From Uliginosibacterium aquaticum (GTDB lineage Bacteria; Pseudomonadota; Gammaproteobacteria; Burkholderiales; Rhodocyclaceae): a DNA stretch of 64,000 nucleotides. The translations under genes were made by a program, and so were the position numbers. Location of the stretch: positions 248,001 through 312,000 of the forward strand of contig NZ_JABCSC020000001.1 of the NCBI RefSeq assembly GCF_012972705.2, given 5' to 3'. Numbering within the stretch: the first letter of the stretch is position 1; each line of letters opens with the position of its first letter. The notes below the pieces were generated by a model. That model worked only from the letters and a program-made list of their open reading frames with translations. It was not told the origin of the DNA and made no database searches. Below, in pieces: positions 47,025 through 56,515 of this stretch.

Positions 47025-49679
47025 ATGAAAGCCGCAGACATCCGCTCCACCTTCCTGAACTACTTCGAATCCAAGGGTCACCAGATCGTGGCCTCCAGCC
47101 CGGTGGTGCCTGGCGACGATCCGACCCTGCTGTTCACCAACGCCGGGATGAACCAGTTCAAGGATGTTTTCCTCGGCTTCGACAAGCGCCCGTATTCGCG
47201 CGCAGCCACTGCGCAGAAGTGCATCCGCGCCGGCGGCAAGCACAACGATCTGGAGAACGTGGGCTACACCGCGCGTCACCACACCTTCTTCGAAATGCTG
47301 GGCAACTTCAGCTTCGGCGATTACTTCAAGCAGGACGCCATCAAGTACGCCTGGGAGTTGCTGACCGAAGTCTTTAAGCTGCCCGCCGACAAGCTGTGGG
47401 CCACCGTGTATGCGGAAGATGACGAAGCCTACGAGATCTGGACCAAGGAAATCGGCTTGCCCGCTGAGCGCGTGGTGCGCATCGGCGACAACAAGGGCGC
47501 GCGCTATGCCTCCGACAACTTCTGGATGATGGGCGACACCGGCCCTTGCGGCCCCTGCAGCGAGATCTTCTACGACTTCGGTCCGAGCATTGCCGGCGGC
47601 CCTCCGGGCAGCCCCGACGAAGATGGCGATCGCTACACTGAGGTGTGGAACAACGTGTTCATGCAGTTCAATCGTCGCATCGACGAGAACGGCAACTACG
47701 TGATGGATCCCTTGCCCAAGCCCAGCGTGGATACCGGCATGGGCCTCGAGCGCCTCGCGCGCGTGCTGCAGAACGTGGCGACCAACTACGACATCGATCT
47801 CTTCGTGAACCTGATGGCGGCCGCCAAGCGTGAAGTCGAAGCGGCCGGCGGGCAGGATGTGGACAAGGATTCGCCTTCGCTCAAGGCCATTGCCGATCAC
47901 ATCCGCGCCTGTTCCTTCACCATCGCCGATGGCGTGGTGCCGTCGAACGAAGGCCGCGGCTACGTGCTGCGCCGCATCGCTCGTCGCGCCATCCGTCACG
48001 GTTACAAGCTCGGTGCGCGCACCCCCTTCTTCTACAAGTTGGTCGACGCGCTGACCGCCGAAATGGGCAAGGCCTATCCGGAGCTGGTCGCCAAGCAGCG
48101 CCGGGTGACCGAAGTGCTCAAGCAGGAAGAGGAGCGCTTCTTCCTGACCATTGCCAACGGCATGGAAATTCTTGAGGCCGCGCTGGTCACTCTGGCTCAG
48201 GCGGGCGGCAAGGTGCTCGATGGCGAGCTGGCCTTCAAGCTGCATGATACCTATGGCTTCCCGCTGGACCTCACCGCCGACGTGCTGCGCGAGCGCGGCC
48301 TGGCGGTCGATGAAGCCGGCTTCAATGCCGCCATGAATCGCCAGCGCGAGCAGGCGCGCGCAGCGGGCAAGTTCAAGATGGCTCAGGGCCTCGAATACAG
48401 CGGCGTGCCGACTGACTTCAAGGGCTACGAGAAGATCTGGGTCGAAGACGCCAAGGTGGCCGCACTGTATGTGGACGGCAGCCCGGTGGAAGTGATCCGT
48501 GCCGGTGATGATGCTGTTGTCGTGCTCGAAGCCACCCCGTTCTACGCCGAGTCCGGCGGCCAGTGTGGAGACGCAGGCTGGCTCATGAACGGCCAGGCGG
48601 GGTTCAATGTTGATGACACCTTCAAGATCCAGGCCGACGTGTTTGGTCACCATGGCCGCGTCATCGAAGGCGAGATTCGCGTGGGTGACACCATTGACGC
48701 GCGCGTCAATGGCAATCGCCGCTCCGCTGTGACCCGCAACCACTCCGCGACCCACCTGATGCACAAGGCGTTGCGTGAAGTGCTGGGCAATCATGTGCAG
48801 CAGAAGGGCTCGCAGGTCGACGCGGAAAAGACCCGCTTCGACTTCGCCCACAATGCGCCGCTGACCGATGAAGAGATCCGCAAGGTCGAGCAGATCGTGA
48901 ACCGCGAAGTGCTCACCAATGCCGAGACCCAGGCCCGTGTGATGGGCATTGAGGATGCGCAGAAGACCGGCGCCATGATGCTTTTCGGTGAAAAGTATGG
49001 TGACTCGGTGCGCGTGCTCGATATCGGCTCCTCGCGCGAGCTGTGCGGTGGCACCCACGTCGCCCGTACTGGCGATATCGGCTTCTTCAAGATCGTCATG
49101 GAAGGTGGCGTGGCGGCAGGTGTTCGGCGCGTGGAAGCTGTGAGCGGCGAGAACGCCACCAACTACGTGCTGGCCCGCGATGCAGCGCTGGGCGAAGTAG
49201 CCAGCGTGCTGAAGGCCCCGATCAGTGAAGTGCCGGCCAAGCTGGCGCAGACCCTGGAGCATGTACGCAGCCTCGAGAAGGAAATTGCCGCGCTCAAGGG
49301 CAAGCTCGCCAGCAGTCAGGGTGACGCCCTGCTCGAGCAGGCTGTTGACGTGAATGGCATCAAGGTGCTGGCGGCACTGCTTGATGGCGCTGACGTGCCT
49401 GCCTTGCGTGAAGCGGTCGACAAGCTGCGCGACAAGCTCGGCTCGGCGGCGGTGGTGATGGCCGCCGTGAATGAGGGCAAGGTCAGCCTGATTGCTGGCG
49501 TGACCGCCGACCTCACCGCCAAGGTGAAGGCCGGGGATCTGGTGAACTTCGTCGCCCAGCAAGTGGGCGGCAAGGGCGGTGGGCGTCCGGACATGGCACA
49601 GGCCGGTGGTACTGACGCTGCCGCACTGCCGGCCGCATTGGCCGGTGTGCAGGCTTGGGTGGCGAGCAAGCTGGCCTGA
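47025..49679 (+). CDS. alaS: Alanyl-tRNA synthetase
   Basis: 884 aa, normal length. Charges tRNA-Ala. Class II catalytic domain at the N-terminus ([66 protein letters not shown]), editing domain with zinc-type ligands ([13 protein letters not shown], then [16 protein letters not shown]) and the C-Ala oligomerisation domain ending in [12 protein letters not shown]. The open frame runs 42 codons upstream, but only the ATG at 47025 gives the conserved N-terminus. The stop overlaps the next gene by one base. Confidence 0.98.
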   Translation: MKAADIRSTFLNYFESKGHQIVASSPVVPGDDPTLLFTNAGMNQFKDVFLGFDKRPYSRAATAQKCIRAGGKHNDLENVGYTARHHTFFEMLGNFSFGDYFKQDAIKYAWELLTEVFKLPADKLWATVYAEDDEAYEIWTKEIGLPAERVVRIGDNKGARYASDNFWMMGDTGPCGPCSEIFYDFGPSIAGGPPGSPDEDGDRYTEVWNNVFMQFNRRIDENGNYVMDPLPKPSVDTGMGLERLARVLQNVATNYDIDLFVNLMAAAKREVEAAGGQDVDKDSPSLKAIADHIRACSFTIADGVVPSNEGRGYVLRRIARRAIRHGYKLGARTPFFYKLVDALTAEMGKAYPELVAKQRRVTEVLKQEEERFFLTIANGMEILEAALVTLAQAGGKVLDGELAFKLHDTYGFPLDLTADVLRERGLAVDEAGFNAAMNRQREQARAAGKFKMAQGLEYSGVPTDFKGYEKIWVEDAKVAALYVDGSPVEVIRAGDDAVVVLEATPFYAESGGQCGDAGWLMNGQAGFNVDDTFKIQADVFGHHGRVIEGEIRVGDTIDARVNGNRRSAVTRNHSATHLMHKALREVLGNHVQQKGSQVDAEKTRFDFAHNAPLTDEEIRKVEQIVNREVLTNAETQARVMGIEDAQKTGAMMLFGEKYGDSVRVLDIGSSRELCGGTHVARTGDIGFFKIVMEGGVAAGVRRVEAVSGENATNYVLARDAALGEVASVLKAPISEVPAKLAQTLEHVRSLEKEIAALKGKLASSQGDALLEQAVDVNGIKVLAALLDGADVPALREAVDKLRDKLGSAAVVMAAVNEGKVSLIAGVTADLTAKVKAGDLVNFVAQQVGGKGGGRPDMAQAGGTDAAALPAALAGVQAWVASKLA

Positions 49680-49981
49680 TGCGCAGCCTGCTCATTGCCC
49701 TGAGTTGCCTCCTTCCCTGCGCGGTTCAGGCGCAGGAGGCGGAGCGCGCGCCACTGGAGGCGCAGACGGCGAGTGGCGAAAAGGTGTTGCTGCACCCAAA
49801 TGGCCGCTGGGAATTCGTCGACGCAAAGAAGGCCGAGGCGGCCCGGAAAGTCGCGGAGGAGTACCCGGAGAACAAGACCCGCCCGGTTGAAGCACAGGGC
49901 GGCTTGTTCGGCGTCGGCCGCACGATCATGCCGGGCGACAAGGATTACAACCGTGGCAGCCTGAGTCCAAAGACGCGCTGA
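49679..49981 (+). CDS. Small secreted protein of unknown function
   Basis: 100 aa. Signal peptide [19 protein letters not shown], cleaved near residue 19. The mature part contains TASGEKVLLHPNGRWEFVDA, a short pattern (xGxxVxLxxxGxWxY/F) seen in several small periplasmic proteins, and ends GDKDYNRGSLSPKTR. Its ATG shares an A with the alaS stop (TGATG), so it is translationally coupled to alaS. No family function is known to me. Confidence 0.7.
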   Translation: MRSLLIALSCLLPCAVQAQEAERAPLEAQTASGEKVLLHPNGRWEFVDAKKAEAARKVAEEYPENKTRPVEAQGGLFGVGRTIMPGDKDYNRGSLSPKTR

Positions 49982-50004
49982 GCATCTTTTTGCATGAATG
50001 AGCG

Positions 50005-50032
50005 AAAACCCGGCCAGTGGCCGGGTTTTTTC
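50005..50032. terminator. Bidirectional intrinsic terminator
   Basis: AAAACCCGGCC (50005-50015) and GGCCGGGTTTT (50019-50029) form a perfect stem with T runs in both directions. It separates the alaS unit from the leftward glycosyltransferase operon. Confidence 0.93.
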
Positions 50033-51047
50033 ATTTCAGCAGGCTTTCAAGCTCGGCGAAAACGGAGGCGTCTTCGAGTTGCGAGACTGCTTTTGGGGCT
50101 TCCAGCCAGCGCGCGCGCGGGCCGACTGGCCCCCACTGCGCAGGCGCCGGTGAAACGTCGGTTTCGGCAAAAAAGCCGAGCACGCCACCGGGGCTGGCTG
50201 CGGCGAAGTGCATCAGGCCGCTGTCTGGAAAGAGGCTGGTGCGGCCGTTGAAGATCAGGCCCAGCGCGGGCTTGAGCGGGCCGCGGAAGGGTACGAGCCA
50301 GGGCAGCTTGGCGTCCAGCACCGGCTGGGCGGTTTCGTCATCGCCGGGATACATCGGGTTGTCGCTCTTGCCCGGGGTCCACATGAAGACTGTCTTGAGG
50401 CCCCAGGCTTCATGGAAGTGGCGCGTCCAGCGAATGATCTGCTCGGTGGTGGGCTGTTTCTTGGCGCGGCGTGCACCAAGGCCCAGGGTGATGTAGCTGC
50501 CCGGCGTGAGGCCTTGCTCGGCCAGCCACTGGTTGGCGAAGGTCTGGGCTTCGGCCGGCAGCTGGAAGCGCAGGGGCGGCAATACCTCCGGCAGACTGAT
50601 GCCTAGCGGTGTGAGCAGGTTGGCCATGCGCCGGGCTTCGTGGATCTGGCGCGGGATTTCGAGCGGATGGTTAACCTTGCGATGGCTGTTCTTGGCGTCG
50701 GTGTAGGACACCAGATTGCAGCCGCCGAGCCAGGCCGCGCGCTTGATCGCGCGGTGTGAGGCATCACCGTTGGCGACGATGATCCAGTCGTACTCCTCGG
50801 CGCGCAGGGCGAGGGTCTGGCGCAGCTGGGCAAAGGCTGCTCGCCAGTGAATGCGCCCGCCTTCCTTGACGCGCTGGTAGGACCACACGCGGCTCACGTC
50901 GGTGTTCCCGTCGATGACCCAGGCGTTGTAGGTGTTGGCCAGCACGTCAATCCGCGCGCCGGGGAAGTGCTGGCGCAACAGGGCGAACATCGGCGTGGTG
51001 AGCAGCATGTCGCCGAGTTTGTCGCGCTTGAGGATGAGGATTTTCAT
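50031..51047 (-). CDS. Glycosyltransferase family 9 (heptosyltransferase-like)
   Basis: 338 aa. N-terminus MKILILKRDKLGDMLLTTPM is the GT9 signature (RxDxxGDxLLTTP) of heptosyltransferases WaaC/WaaF/WaaQ. The C-terminal half has GSYITLGLGARRAKKQ and LFPDSGLMHFAAA, the acceptor and nucleotide-sugar binding regions. It would add a sugar, probably a heptose, to LPS core in the cytoplasm. Overlaps the next upstream gene (GT4) by four bases. The exact acceptor cannot be told. Confidence 0.88.
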   Translation of the reverse strand: MKILILKRDKLGDMLLTTPMFALLRQHFPGARIDVLANTYNAWVIDGNTDVSRVWSYQRVKEGGRIHWRAAFAQLRQTLALRAEEYDWIIVANGDASHRAIKRAAWLGGCNLVSYTDAKNSHRKVNHPLEIPRQIHEARRMANLLTPLGISLPEVLPPLRFQLPAEAQTFANQWLAEQGLTPGSYITLGLGARRAKKQPTTEQIIRWTRHFHEAWGLKTVFMWTPGKSDNPMYPGDDETAQPVLDAKLPWLVPFRGPLKPALGLIFNGRTSLFPDSGLMHFAAASPGGVLGFFAETDVSPAPAQWGPVGPRARWLEAPKAVSQLEDASVFAELESLLK

Positions 51048-52159
51048 GAGCGGATCAGGGTCAGGTATTCGCGGGTAATGTGAGGGGCTGAGAAGCGCTC
51101 GGTTGCGTCGGCACGCACGGTGGGCGGGCTGTCGTGGAACTGGCGCATGCGCTCGGCGAGGGCTGCCGCGTCGCCACTCGGCACCAGGCCTTCAGGGAAA
51201 CTCTGCGACAGGATCTCGGCCGGGCCCGAGGGGCAGTCCGTGGCGATGGTCGGCACCCCCAGCGCAAGGGCTTCGACCAGCACATTGCCAAAGCCTTCGT
51301 AATTAGACGACAGCACCAGCATGCGTGCCTGCCTGATCACCGGGTAAGGGTTGGCGAGAAAGCCGCCGAGGATGACCTTGTCCTGCAGCCCGAAGCGCTC
51401 GATCAGGGCGCGGATCTTCGCTTCATCCTTACCCTTGCCGAGCAGCACCAGCTTGCAGGGCAGGTCGGCTTGGGCGAAGGCTTCGAGGAGCAGATCCTGG
51501 CGCTTCTGTTTAAGCGTGAAGGCGCCGACGTGAAGGATGTAGTCCGTCGCCGGCAACTCGGCAGGCTGGGCCGCGAGGGTGCGGATCTCGTCGAAGTTGA
51601 AGGGGTTGTAGATCGTGCGGGTGGCGCGCGGGCGTACCCGGCAGTGTTCGATCAGATCCTCGATCACCCCGGCGGATACACCGATGATCTGGCGCCGGTC
51701 GTAATCGCGCTTGAGGTGACGGGTGCGCGAGAAGCGCTTGCGCCAGCCAGCATGGCGAATGCCATTCTGCAGCGACAGGGCGTTGTGGATCACATGATGG
51801 ATGCGCGCATCGCGCAGGCCGGTGAGGATGCGGTCGATGCGCGGCAGGGCCGAGAGGATCAGGTCGACCCGCCCGTCTTTCGCTTCGATCCGGGCTAGCA
51901 GAGCCTTGAAGCGGCGGCGGTTTTCGAGATCGGTGAGGCCGCTGAGAAAGCGCCACTTTCCGCGCAGCTGCGGCTCCAGCCGGTAGAGCGCAACGCGCGG
52001 ATCGAGCTTGAACTCAACCACGTCCTCGAAGATCACGATGCTGGCCTTGTGACCCATGTTGACCAGTGCTTCAGCGAGATTCACCACCACCTTCTCGGCT
52101 CCGCGACCGGTGAGGGAATCGATGGCGAGCAGGACATGGCGCACGGGTGCGTCTGGCAT
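51044..52159 (-). CDS. Glycosyltransferase family 4
   Basis: 371 aa GT-B fold enzyme. N-terminal lobe with LLAIDSLTGRGAEKVVVNLAEAL and C-terminal lobe with YILHVGAFTLKQKRQDLLLEAF, VILGGFLANPYPVIRQARML and SSNYEGFGNVLVEALALGVP; the E-x7-E motif of GT4 is present. Likely acts in LPS core or capsule assembly together with the overlapping GT9. Divergently transcribed from the O-antigen-ligase-like gene. Confidence 0.87.
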   Translation of the reverse strand: MPDAPVRHVLLAIDSLTGRGAEKVVVNLAEALVNMGHKASIVIFEDVVEFKLDPRVALYRLEPQLRGKWRFLSGLTDLENRRRFKALLARIEAKDGRVDLILSALPRIDRILTGLRDARIHHVIHNALSLQNGIRHAGWRKRFSRTRHLKRDYDRRQIIGVSAGVIEDLIEHCRVRPRATRTIYNPFNFDEIRTLAAQPAELPATDYILHVGAFTLKQKRQDLLLEAFAQADLPCKLVLLGKGKDEAKIRALIERFGLQDKVILGGFLANPYPVIRQARMLVLSSNYEGFGNVLVEALALGVPTIATDCPSGPAEILSQSFPEGLVPSGDAAALAERMRQFHDSPPTVRADATERFSAPHITREYLTLIRS

Positions 52160-52250
52160 GGGAAATAGTCCTCAGGCAGCGGACTGAAGCGCCCGCAAGG
52201 CCGGGGATTGTAAAGTCCGGTCAGCGGAATGGGAAATCTGGCCCATAGGC

Positions 52251-52256
52251 TATCAT
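52251..52256 (+). promoter_or_regulatory. -10 box of the O-antigen-ligase-like gene
   Basis: TATCAT 30 bases before the ATG at 52286; its position rules out the longer frame starting at 52229. The -35 region is weak. Confidence 0.45.
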
Positions 52257-52285
52257 TGCGCATCGCAAAAACTCCGTCGCGTCTC

Positions 52286-53548
52286 ATGCAAGCTTCCGCT
52301 CCTGCTGTTCGTACGCTGTCTAGGCCAGAGTTCGTCGTGCTGGCCCTCTTTGCAGTGGCCCTGCCGCTGGTGGAGGCGCCGAAGAACGTGTTCTGGTTCC
52401 TGTTTCTGGTGCTGTGGTTTGTAGGCAGTATCCGCCAGCGCAATTTCGGCCAACTCGCGCGGGGGTGGGACTGGGTCTTCGCGGCCCTTATCGTGGCGCC
52501 GGTGGCGAGCATTCTGAATACTGCCTACGCGCCGCAGTGGAAGGAAGTGGGCGACATCATCGGTTACGTTTCGCTGGGCTGGATGATCGCGCGCAGCCGG
52601 CTCGATTCGCAGCAACTCAAGTGGCTGCTGCTGTGTCTGGTCGGGGCGACCCTGCTTGGTGCCTTGCACGGTGCTTGGGTGATGGCCATCGAGCCGAAGC
52701 GGATCTGGCTGCAGCTCAATTCGGTGGGCCATGTGAATCACTCCGCCTTGTACGGCGCGGGCGCCGCTGCGCTGGCGGCGGCCTGGATCGCCGCGGGCTG
52801 GAAGACGCTGGAGCGCGGCCAGCGTCTGCTCGGCCTCGCGGTGGCGCTGCTGATGTTCGGCATGATGATCGCCTTCGCCAGCCGGGGCGCGCTGATTGCC
52901 TATCTGTTCGCGGTGGTGGTCCTGGCGCCGGTGCTGTCTGCCGTGCGCCTGCGTACCCTTGGTGTGGTGGCGCTGGCAGCCATCAGCCTCGCGCTTGGCG
53001 CACATTGGGCTACCCAGCAACTCATGGGCGGCAAGAACAACCAGACCGTGATCCAGAAAACGCTTGATGGGATGCGCAGCGGCAAGCTTTCATCCTATCG
53101 CGTGGAGACCTTTCACACCGCCACCGAAATGATCCGCCAGTACCCGCTGACGGGTGTCGGCGCCGCCAATTTCAGCGCGGTTTCGCCAGAGGCGGTGCAG
53201 GGGTGGGTGGAGGCGCGCGGCGAGACTTTCGTGCGCGACGATTACTACTTCTCCAGTCATGCCCACGGCCTGTTTACCAACACGCTCGGCGAACGTGGCC
53301 TGCTCGGCATCAGTGCCCTGCTGGCGCTGACCATCGGCTGGTCGGCTGCGTTGCTGTGCCGCAAACCGGGAGCCGGGGCGCCGCTCGATGCGCGTCTGTG
53401 CTGGGGGGCAGGGGTGGCGGGTTGGTCCGTGGTGTTCATCGGCGGACTCTTCAATACCACCCTGCATCATGAACACGGCATGCTCGGCATGGTCTGCCTT
53501 GGTCTGCTGCTCTCCGGTGCGCCCTTGCGCGTGAAGGCCGCAGCGTGA
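52286..53548 (+). CDS. O-antigen ligase/polymerase-like membrane protein (Wzy_C type)
   Basis: 420 aa with about ten to eleven membrane helices and a large periplasmic loop near residues 275-340. The helix and loop order, MMIAFASRGALIAYLFAV and then QYPLTGVGAANFSAVSP, SHAHGLFTNTLGERGLLGISALL, is typical of WaaL/Wzy_C proteins; the loop His and Arg residues (SHAHGLF) correspond to the ligase active region. It would join O-polysaccharide to lipid A-core, or polymerise it, at the outer face of the inner membrane. Start chosen downstream of the -10 box. It overlaps the following GT9 by four bases. Confidence 0.85.
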   Translation: MQASAPAVRTLSRPEFVVLALFAVALPLVEAPKNVFWFLFLVLWFVGSIRQRNFGQLARGWDWVFAALIVAPVASILNTAYAPQWKEVGDIIGYVSLGWMIARSRLDSQQLKWLLLCLVGATLLGALHGAWVMAIEPKRIWLQLNSVGHVNHSALYGAGAAALAAAWIAAGWKTLERGQRLLGLAVALLMFGMMIAFASRGALIAYLFAVVVLAPVLSAVRLRTLGVVALAAISLALGAHWATQQLMGGKNNQTVIQKTLDGMRSGKLSSYRVETFHTATEMIRQYPLTGVGAANFSAVSPEAVQGWVEARGETFVRDDYYFSSHAHGLFTNTLGERGLLGISALLALTIGWSAALLCRKPGAGAPLDARLCWGAGVAGWSVVFIGGLFNTTLHHEHGMLGMVCLGLLLSGAPLRVKAAA

Positions 53549-54528
53549 AGATCCTGGTCATCCGCCGTGACAACATCGGCGACCTTGTGTGCACCCTGCC
53601 CCTGATCCGGCGCCTGCGCGAGCAGTATCCACACGCCTGGATCGGGGCCCTGGTGACCCGGTACAACGCCGAGGTGCTGCAGGGCTGCCCGGATCTGGAT
53701 GCGGTGTTCAGCTACACCAAGGCCAAGCATCTGGCGGCTGGCGAGAGTGCGCTCGGTGCAATGTGGGCGAGGCTGCGCCAGCTGTGGCAACTGCGGCAGA
53801 TGAAGCTGGATCTGGTGCTGCTGCCGGCCAGTGGCAGTCAGGCCAGCGCCCGCCGCATGGCCCGGCTGGTCGGCGCGAAACGCGTGATCGCGCAGGACGA
53901 TGTGACAAGCGATCCGGCCGCGCTGCATGAAGTGCCGCGTGCCGCTAACCTGCTGCGTGCCCTCGATCTCCCCGTGACTGATCTGCCTGCCGCGCGCATT
54001 GCGCCGCGTGCCGAACTGCTGGCCGCAGCACAGGCGAAGCTGGGCGCAGGACCGGTGCTGGGTCTGCACATCAGCGCGCGCAAGTCCTCTCAACGCTGGC
54101 CGGCCGAGTGCTTTGCCGAGCTGATCCGGCGCCTGCATGCGGCTGACCCGGCCTTGCGCTTTGCGCTGTTCTGGGCGCCGGGCGCCAGCGACAATCCGCT
54201 CCATCCGGGCGACGACGCCAAGGCACAGCAGATCATCGGGGCCTGCGCGGGCCTGCCGCTCACGCCGATGCCGACCCATGAACTCAGTGAGCTGATCGCT
54301 GGCCTCGCTGCCTGTTCGCGCGTGCTGTGTTCGGATGGCGGCCACATGCACCTCGCTGCCGCGCTGGGCAAGCCGATCGTGTGCTTGTTCGGCAAGTCGG
54401 ACGCTGCGCGCTGGCATCCTTGGGGCGTTCCCTACCAGCTACTCCAACCGGCCTCGCGGGAGGTGGGAGAGGTCACGGTCGAAGAGGTCGAGGCGGCGCT
54501 GGCAGCGTTGCCGGACGTGCTTGTGTAG
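53545..54528 (+). CDS. Glycosyltransferase family 9 (heptosyltransferase-like), GTG start
   Basis: 327 aa. N-terminus MKILVIRRDNIGDLVCTLPLIRRL, again the GT9 signature. C-terminal part: VLGLHISARKSSQRWPAECF, HELSELIAGLAACSRVLCSDGGHMHLAAALGKPIV, FGKSDAARWHPWG. The GTG at 53545 overlaps the ligase-like stop (GTGA), coupling both genes. It is a paralogue of the GT9 at 50031-51047 across the divergent promoter region, so the four genes form one LPS-core or O-chain cluster. Confidence 0.88.
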   Translation: MKILVIRRDNIGDLVCTLPLIRRLREQYPHAWIGALVTRYNAEVLQGCPDLDAVFSYTKAKHLAAGESALGAMWARLRQLWQLRQMKLDLVLLPASGSQASARRMARLVGAKRVIAQDDVTSDPAALHEVPRAANLLRALDLPVTDLPAARIAPRAELLAAAQAKLGAGPVLGLHISARKSSQRWPAECFAELIRRLHAADPALRFALFWAPGASDNPLHPGDDAKAQQIIGACAGLPLTPMPTHELSELIAGLAACSRVLCSDGGHMHLAAALGKPIVCLFGKSDAARWHPWGVPYQLLQPASREVGEVTVEEVEAALAALPDVLV

Positions 54529-54550
54529 GGCCGGCGCGAGCCAGGGCTCT

Positions 54551-54564
54551 GCGGCTAAAGCCGC
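54551..54564. terminator. Short hairpin between convergent genes
   Basis: GCGGCT-aa-AGCCGC is a perfect 6-bp palindrome in the 57-base gap between the GT9 and rlmI stops. There is no T tract; terminator role is uncertain. Confidence 0.3.
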
Positions 54565-54585
54565 GCAGCTGAAGCCCAGCAGCAC

Positions 54586-55776
54586 TCAGTCAATCTGGCA
54601 GGCCAGTCCCTTGAGATATTCACCTTCCGGCACGGCCAGACCAATCGGGTGATCGGCGCCGGCCGACAGGCGATGGATGATGCGGCCATCCACGCCGGCA
54701 TCCACCGCTGCGCCAGCGACGATCTGCTGGAACAGCTCCTGGCCGATGCCGCCCGAGCATGAATAAGTCATCAGGATGCCGCCCGGGTTGAGCAGGCGGA
54801 AGCCGAGGATGTTGATGTCCTTGTAGGCGCGCGCGGCGCGCTGGGCGTGCGCGGCCGAAGGCGCGAACTTGGGCGGATCGAGCACGATCAGGTCGAACTT
54901 GCGGCCATCCGTGCGCAGCTTGCGTAAGGCTTCGAACACGTCGGCTTCCCACCATTCGGCGCGGGCTGCATCGAGCTGCGAATTCATGGCCAGATTACGG
55001 CGCGCAGATTCGAGCGCCGGACCGGATGAGTCGATCGATAGGGTGCTCGCCGCCCCGCCCGCCAGCGCCTGCAGGGAGAAGCCCGCGGTGTAGCAGAAGC
55101 AGTTCAGCACGCTGCGCCCCTTGGCGAGCTGCCCGGTGAGCAGGCGGTTGTCGCGCTGGTCCAGATAGAAGCCGGTCTTGTGGCCGCTCACCACGTCCAC
55201 TTCCATGGTGACGCCGTTCTCACGAATGGTCAGCGGCCCGGCCGGCAACTCGCCGTACACCACGCCGCTGCGTGGCTCCAGGCCTTCGAGCTTGCGCACG
55301 TCGGAGTCCGAGCGTTCATACACGCAGACGCAGCCGGTAGCCTGCACCAGGCCCGCGATGATCGCCTCGCGCCACTTCTCGCCGCCGGCGCTGGTGATCT
55401 GCAATACCACGACTTTGCCGAAGCGGTCGGCAATCACGCCGGGCAGGCCATCGGACTCGCCATGGATCAGGCGCACGCCATCCAGCCCCGCCAACTGGGG
55501 ATGAACCGCGCGACGCGCCACGCTGGCCGCCACACGGCGCTTGAAGAAGCCGTGATCAATGGATTCATCCGCATCGAAAGTCCACATCCGGGCACGGATC
55601 TGCGAGTTGGGAGAGAAGGCCGCGCGGCCCATCAGCTGACCGCGGTCATTGAACACCTCGACGGTATCGCCGGGCTTGGAGCGGCCAGCGAGCTTGGCTA
55701 CCGAGCCGGCGAAGATCCACGGGTGGCGGCGCATTACGGAGCGCTCTTTGCCGGGGGCGAGAATCAGTTCGGCCAT
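54586..55776 (-). CDS. rlmI: RlmI-type 23S rRNA (cytosine-5) methyltransferase
   Basis: 396 aa. N-terminal PUA domain (LAPGKERSVMRRHPWIFAGSV), central EEHEE-like region and a C-terminal Rossmann methyltransferase: VLNCFCYTAGFSLQAL (SAM motif), FDLIVLDPPKFAPS (catalytic DPPKF) and MTYSCSGGIGQELF with the catalytic Cys. RlmI methylates C1962 of 23S rRNA. The start at 55776 has CAGGAG just upstream on the minus strand; the frame open to 55863 is spurious. Single gene. Confidence 0.92.
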   Translation of the reverse strand: MAELILAPGKERSVMRRHPWIFAGSVAKLAGRSKPGDTVEVFNDRGQLMGRAAFSPNSQIRARMWTFDADESIDHGFFKRRVAASVARRAVHPQLAGLDGVRLIHGESDGLPGVIADRFGKVVVLQITSAGGEKWREAIIAGLVQATGCVCVYERSDSDVRKLEGLEPRSGVVYGELPAGPLTIRENGVTMEVDVVSGHKTGFYLDQRDNRLLTGQLAKGRSVLNCFCYTAGFSLQALAGGAASTLSIDSSGPALESARRNLAMNSQLDAARAEWWEADVFEALRKLRTDGRKFDLIVLDPPKFAPSAAHAQRAARAYKDINILGFRLLNPGGILMTYSCSGGIGQELFQQIVAGAAVDAGVDGRIIHRLSAGADHPIGLAVPEGEYLKGLACQID

Positions 55777-55895
55777 GGTGAACTCCTGCGGAAACCTGTC
55801 TGGAAGGGTGCGAATGCTAGCGGAAAACGCCGATGGGGGTAGTGTTCCGGCCCATGTCATCATGCGAAACCCGCTTGCTGCAAGGAAATCCCGCG

Positions 55896-56405
55896 ATGCT
55901 CCAGCCGCCGCCGATCATTGATGTGGAAGCTTCCGGCTTTGGCCGGGGGAGTTACCCCATCGAGGTCGGCTGCGTGTTGCCGGATGGCCGTACCTATTGC
56001 GCTCTGATCCAGCCCATTGCCGAGTGGCAGCACTGGGATCTCTCCGCGGAGGCTATCCACGGTATCAGTCGTGAAGATTTGCGCGAACACGGCTTGCCAC
56101 CGCTGTCAGTGGCGATTCGTCTGAATACTTTGCTCCGGGGGCTTACCGTCTATACCGATGCCTGGGGGCATGATTATGTGTGGCTGGCCGCGCTTCACGA
56201 GGCGGCTGGCGTACCGCCGGCCTACCACCTGGAGCAGCTCTCGCGGATCACGCCGCAGATCGAAGCCGAGCAATGGCGCGAAGTGCGCAATGACGTGGAG
56301 CGCAGCCTGCAGGTGCGGCGCCACCGGGCGAGTGCCGATGCGCGTGTGCTGCAGATGACCTGGATGTGCGTGATGGGCAGCGCGGGGCTGGGTAACGAGG
56401 GCTGA
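55896..56405 (+). CDS. DEDDh 3'-5' exonuclease-like protein
   Basis: 169 aa of the DnaQ/RNase T fold. Exo I: IIDVEASGFGRGSYPIEVG (Asp9, Glu11). Exo II region: DLSAEAIHGISREDL with a later Asp in YTDAWGHDYVWL. Exo III: HRASADARVLQ, His and Asp five residues apart, making it the DEDDh class. It probably trims 3' ends of DNA or RNA. Upstream ATG codons add up to 21 residues, so the start is uncertain; AAGGAA lies upstream of 55896. Divergent from rlmI. Confidence 0.8.
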   Translation: MLQPPPIIDVEASGFGRGSYPIEVGCVLPDGRTYCALIQPIAEWQHWDLSAEAIHGISREDLREHGLPPLSVAIRLNTLLRGLTVYTDAWGHDYVWLAALHEAAGVPPAYHLEQLSRITPQIEAEQWREVRNDVERSLQVRRHRASADARVLQMTWMCVMGSAGLGNEG

Positions 56406-56515
56406 TCAGCCGGGGGCTGCTTGCAGCAGGCTCCGTAATTGATCGTGCGACCCCGTACGAACGGAGTGTCAGCGTTCTTTGGCCGCGACGACGAAAGCGC
56501 CGGGCACTTTGCAAG

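Noticed and set aside
46914-49562. 882-codon open frame antisense to alaS
   Set aside because: Shadow frame caused by GC-rich third positions; composition is His/Ala/Gly-rich and resembles no protein, while alaS is certain.
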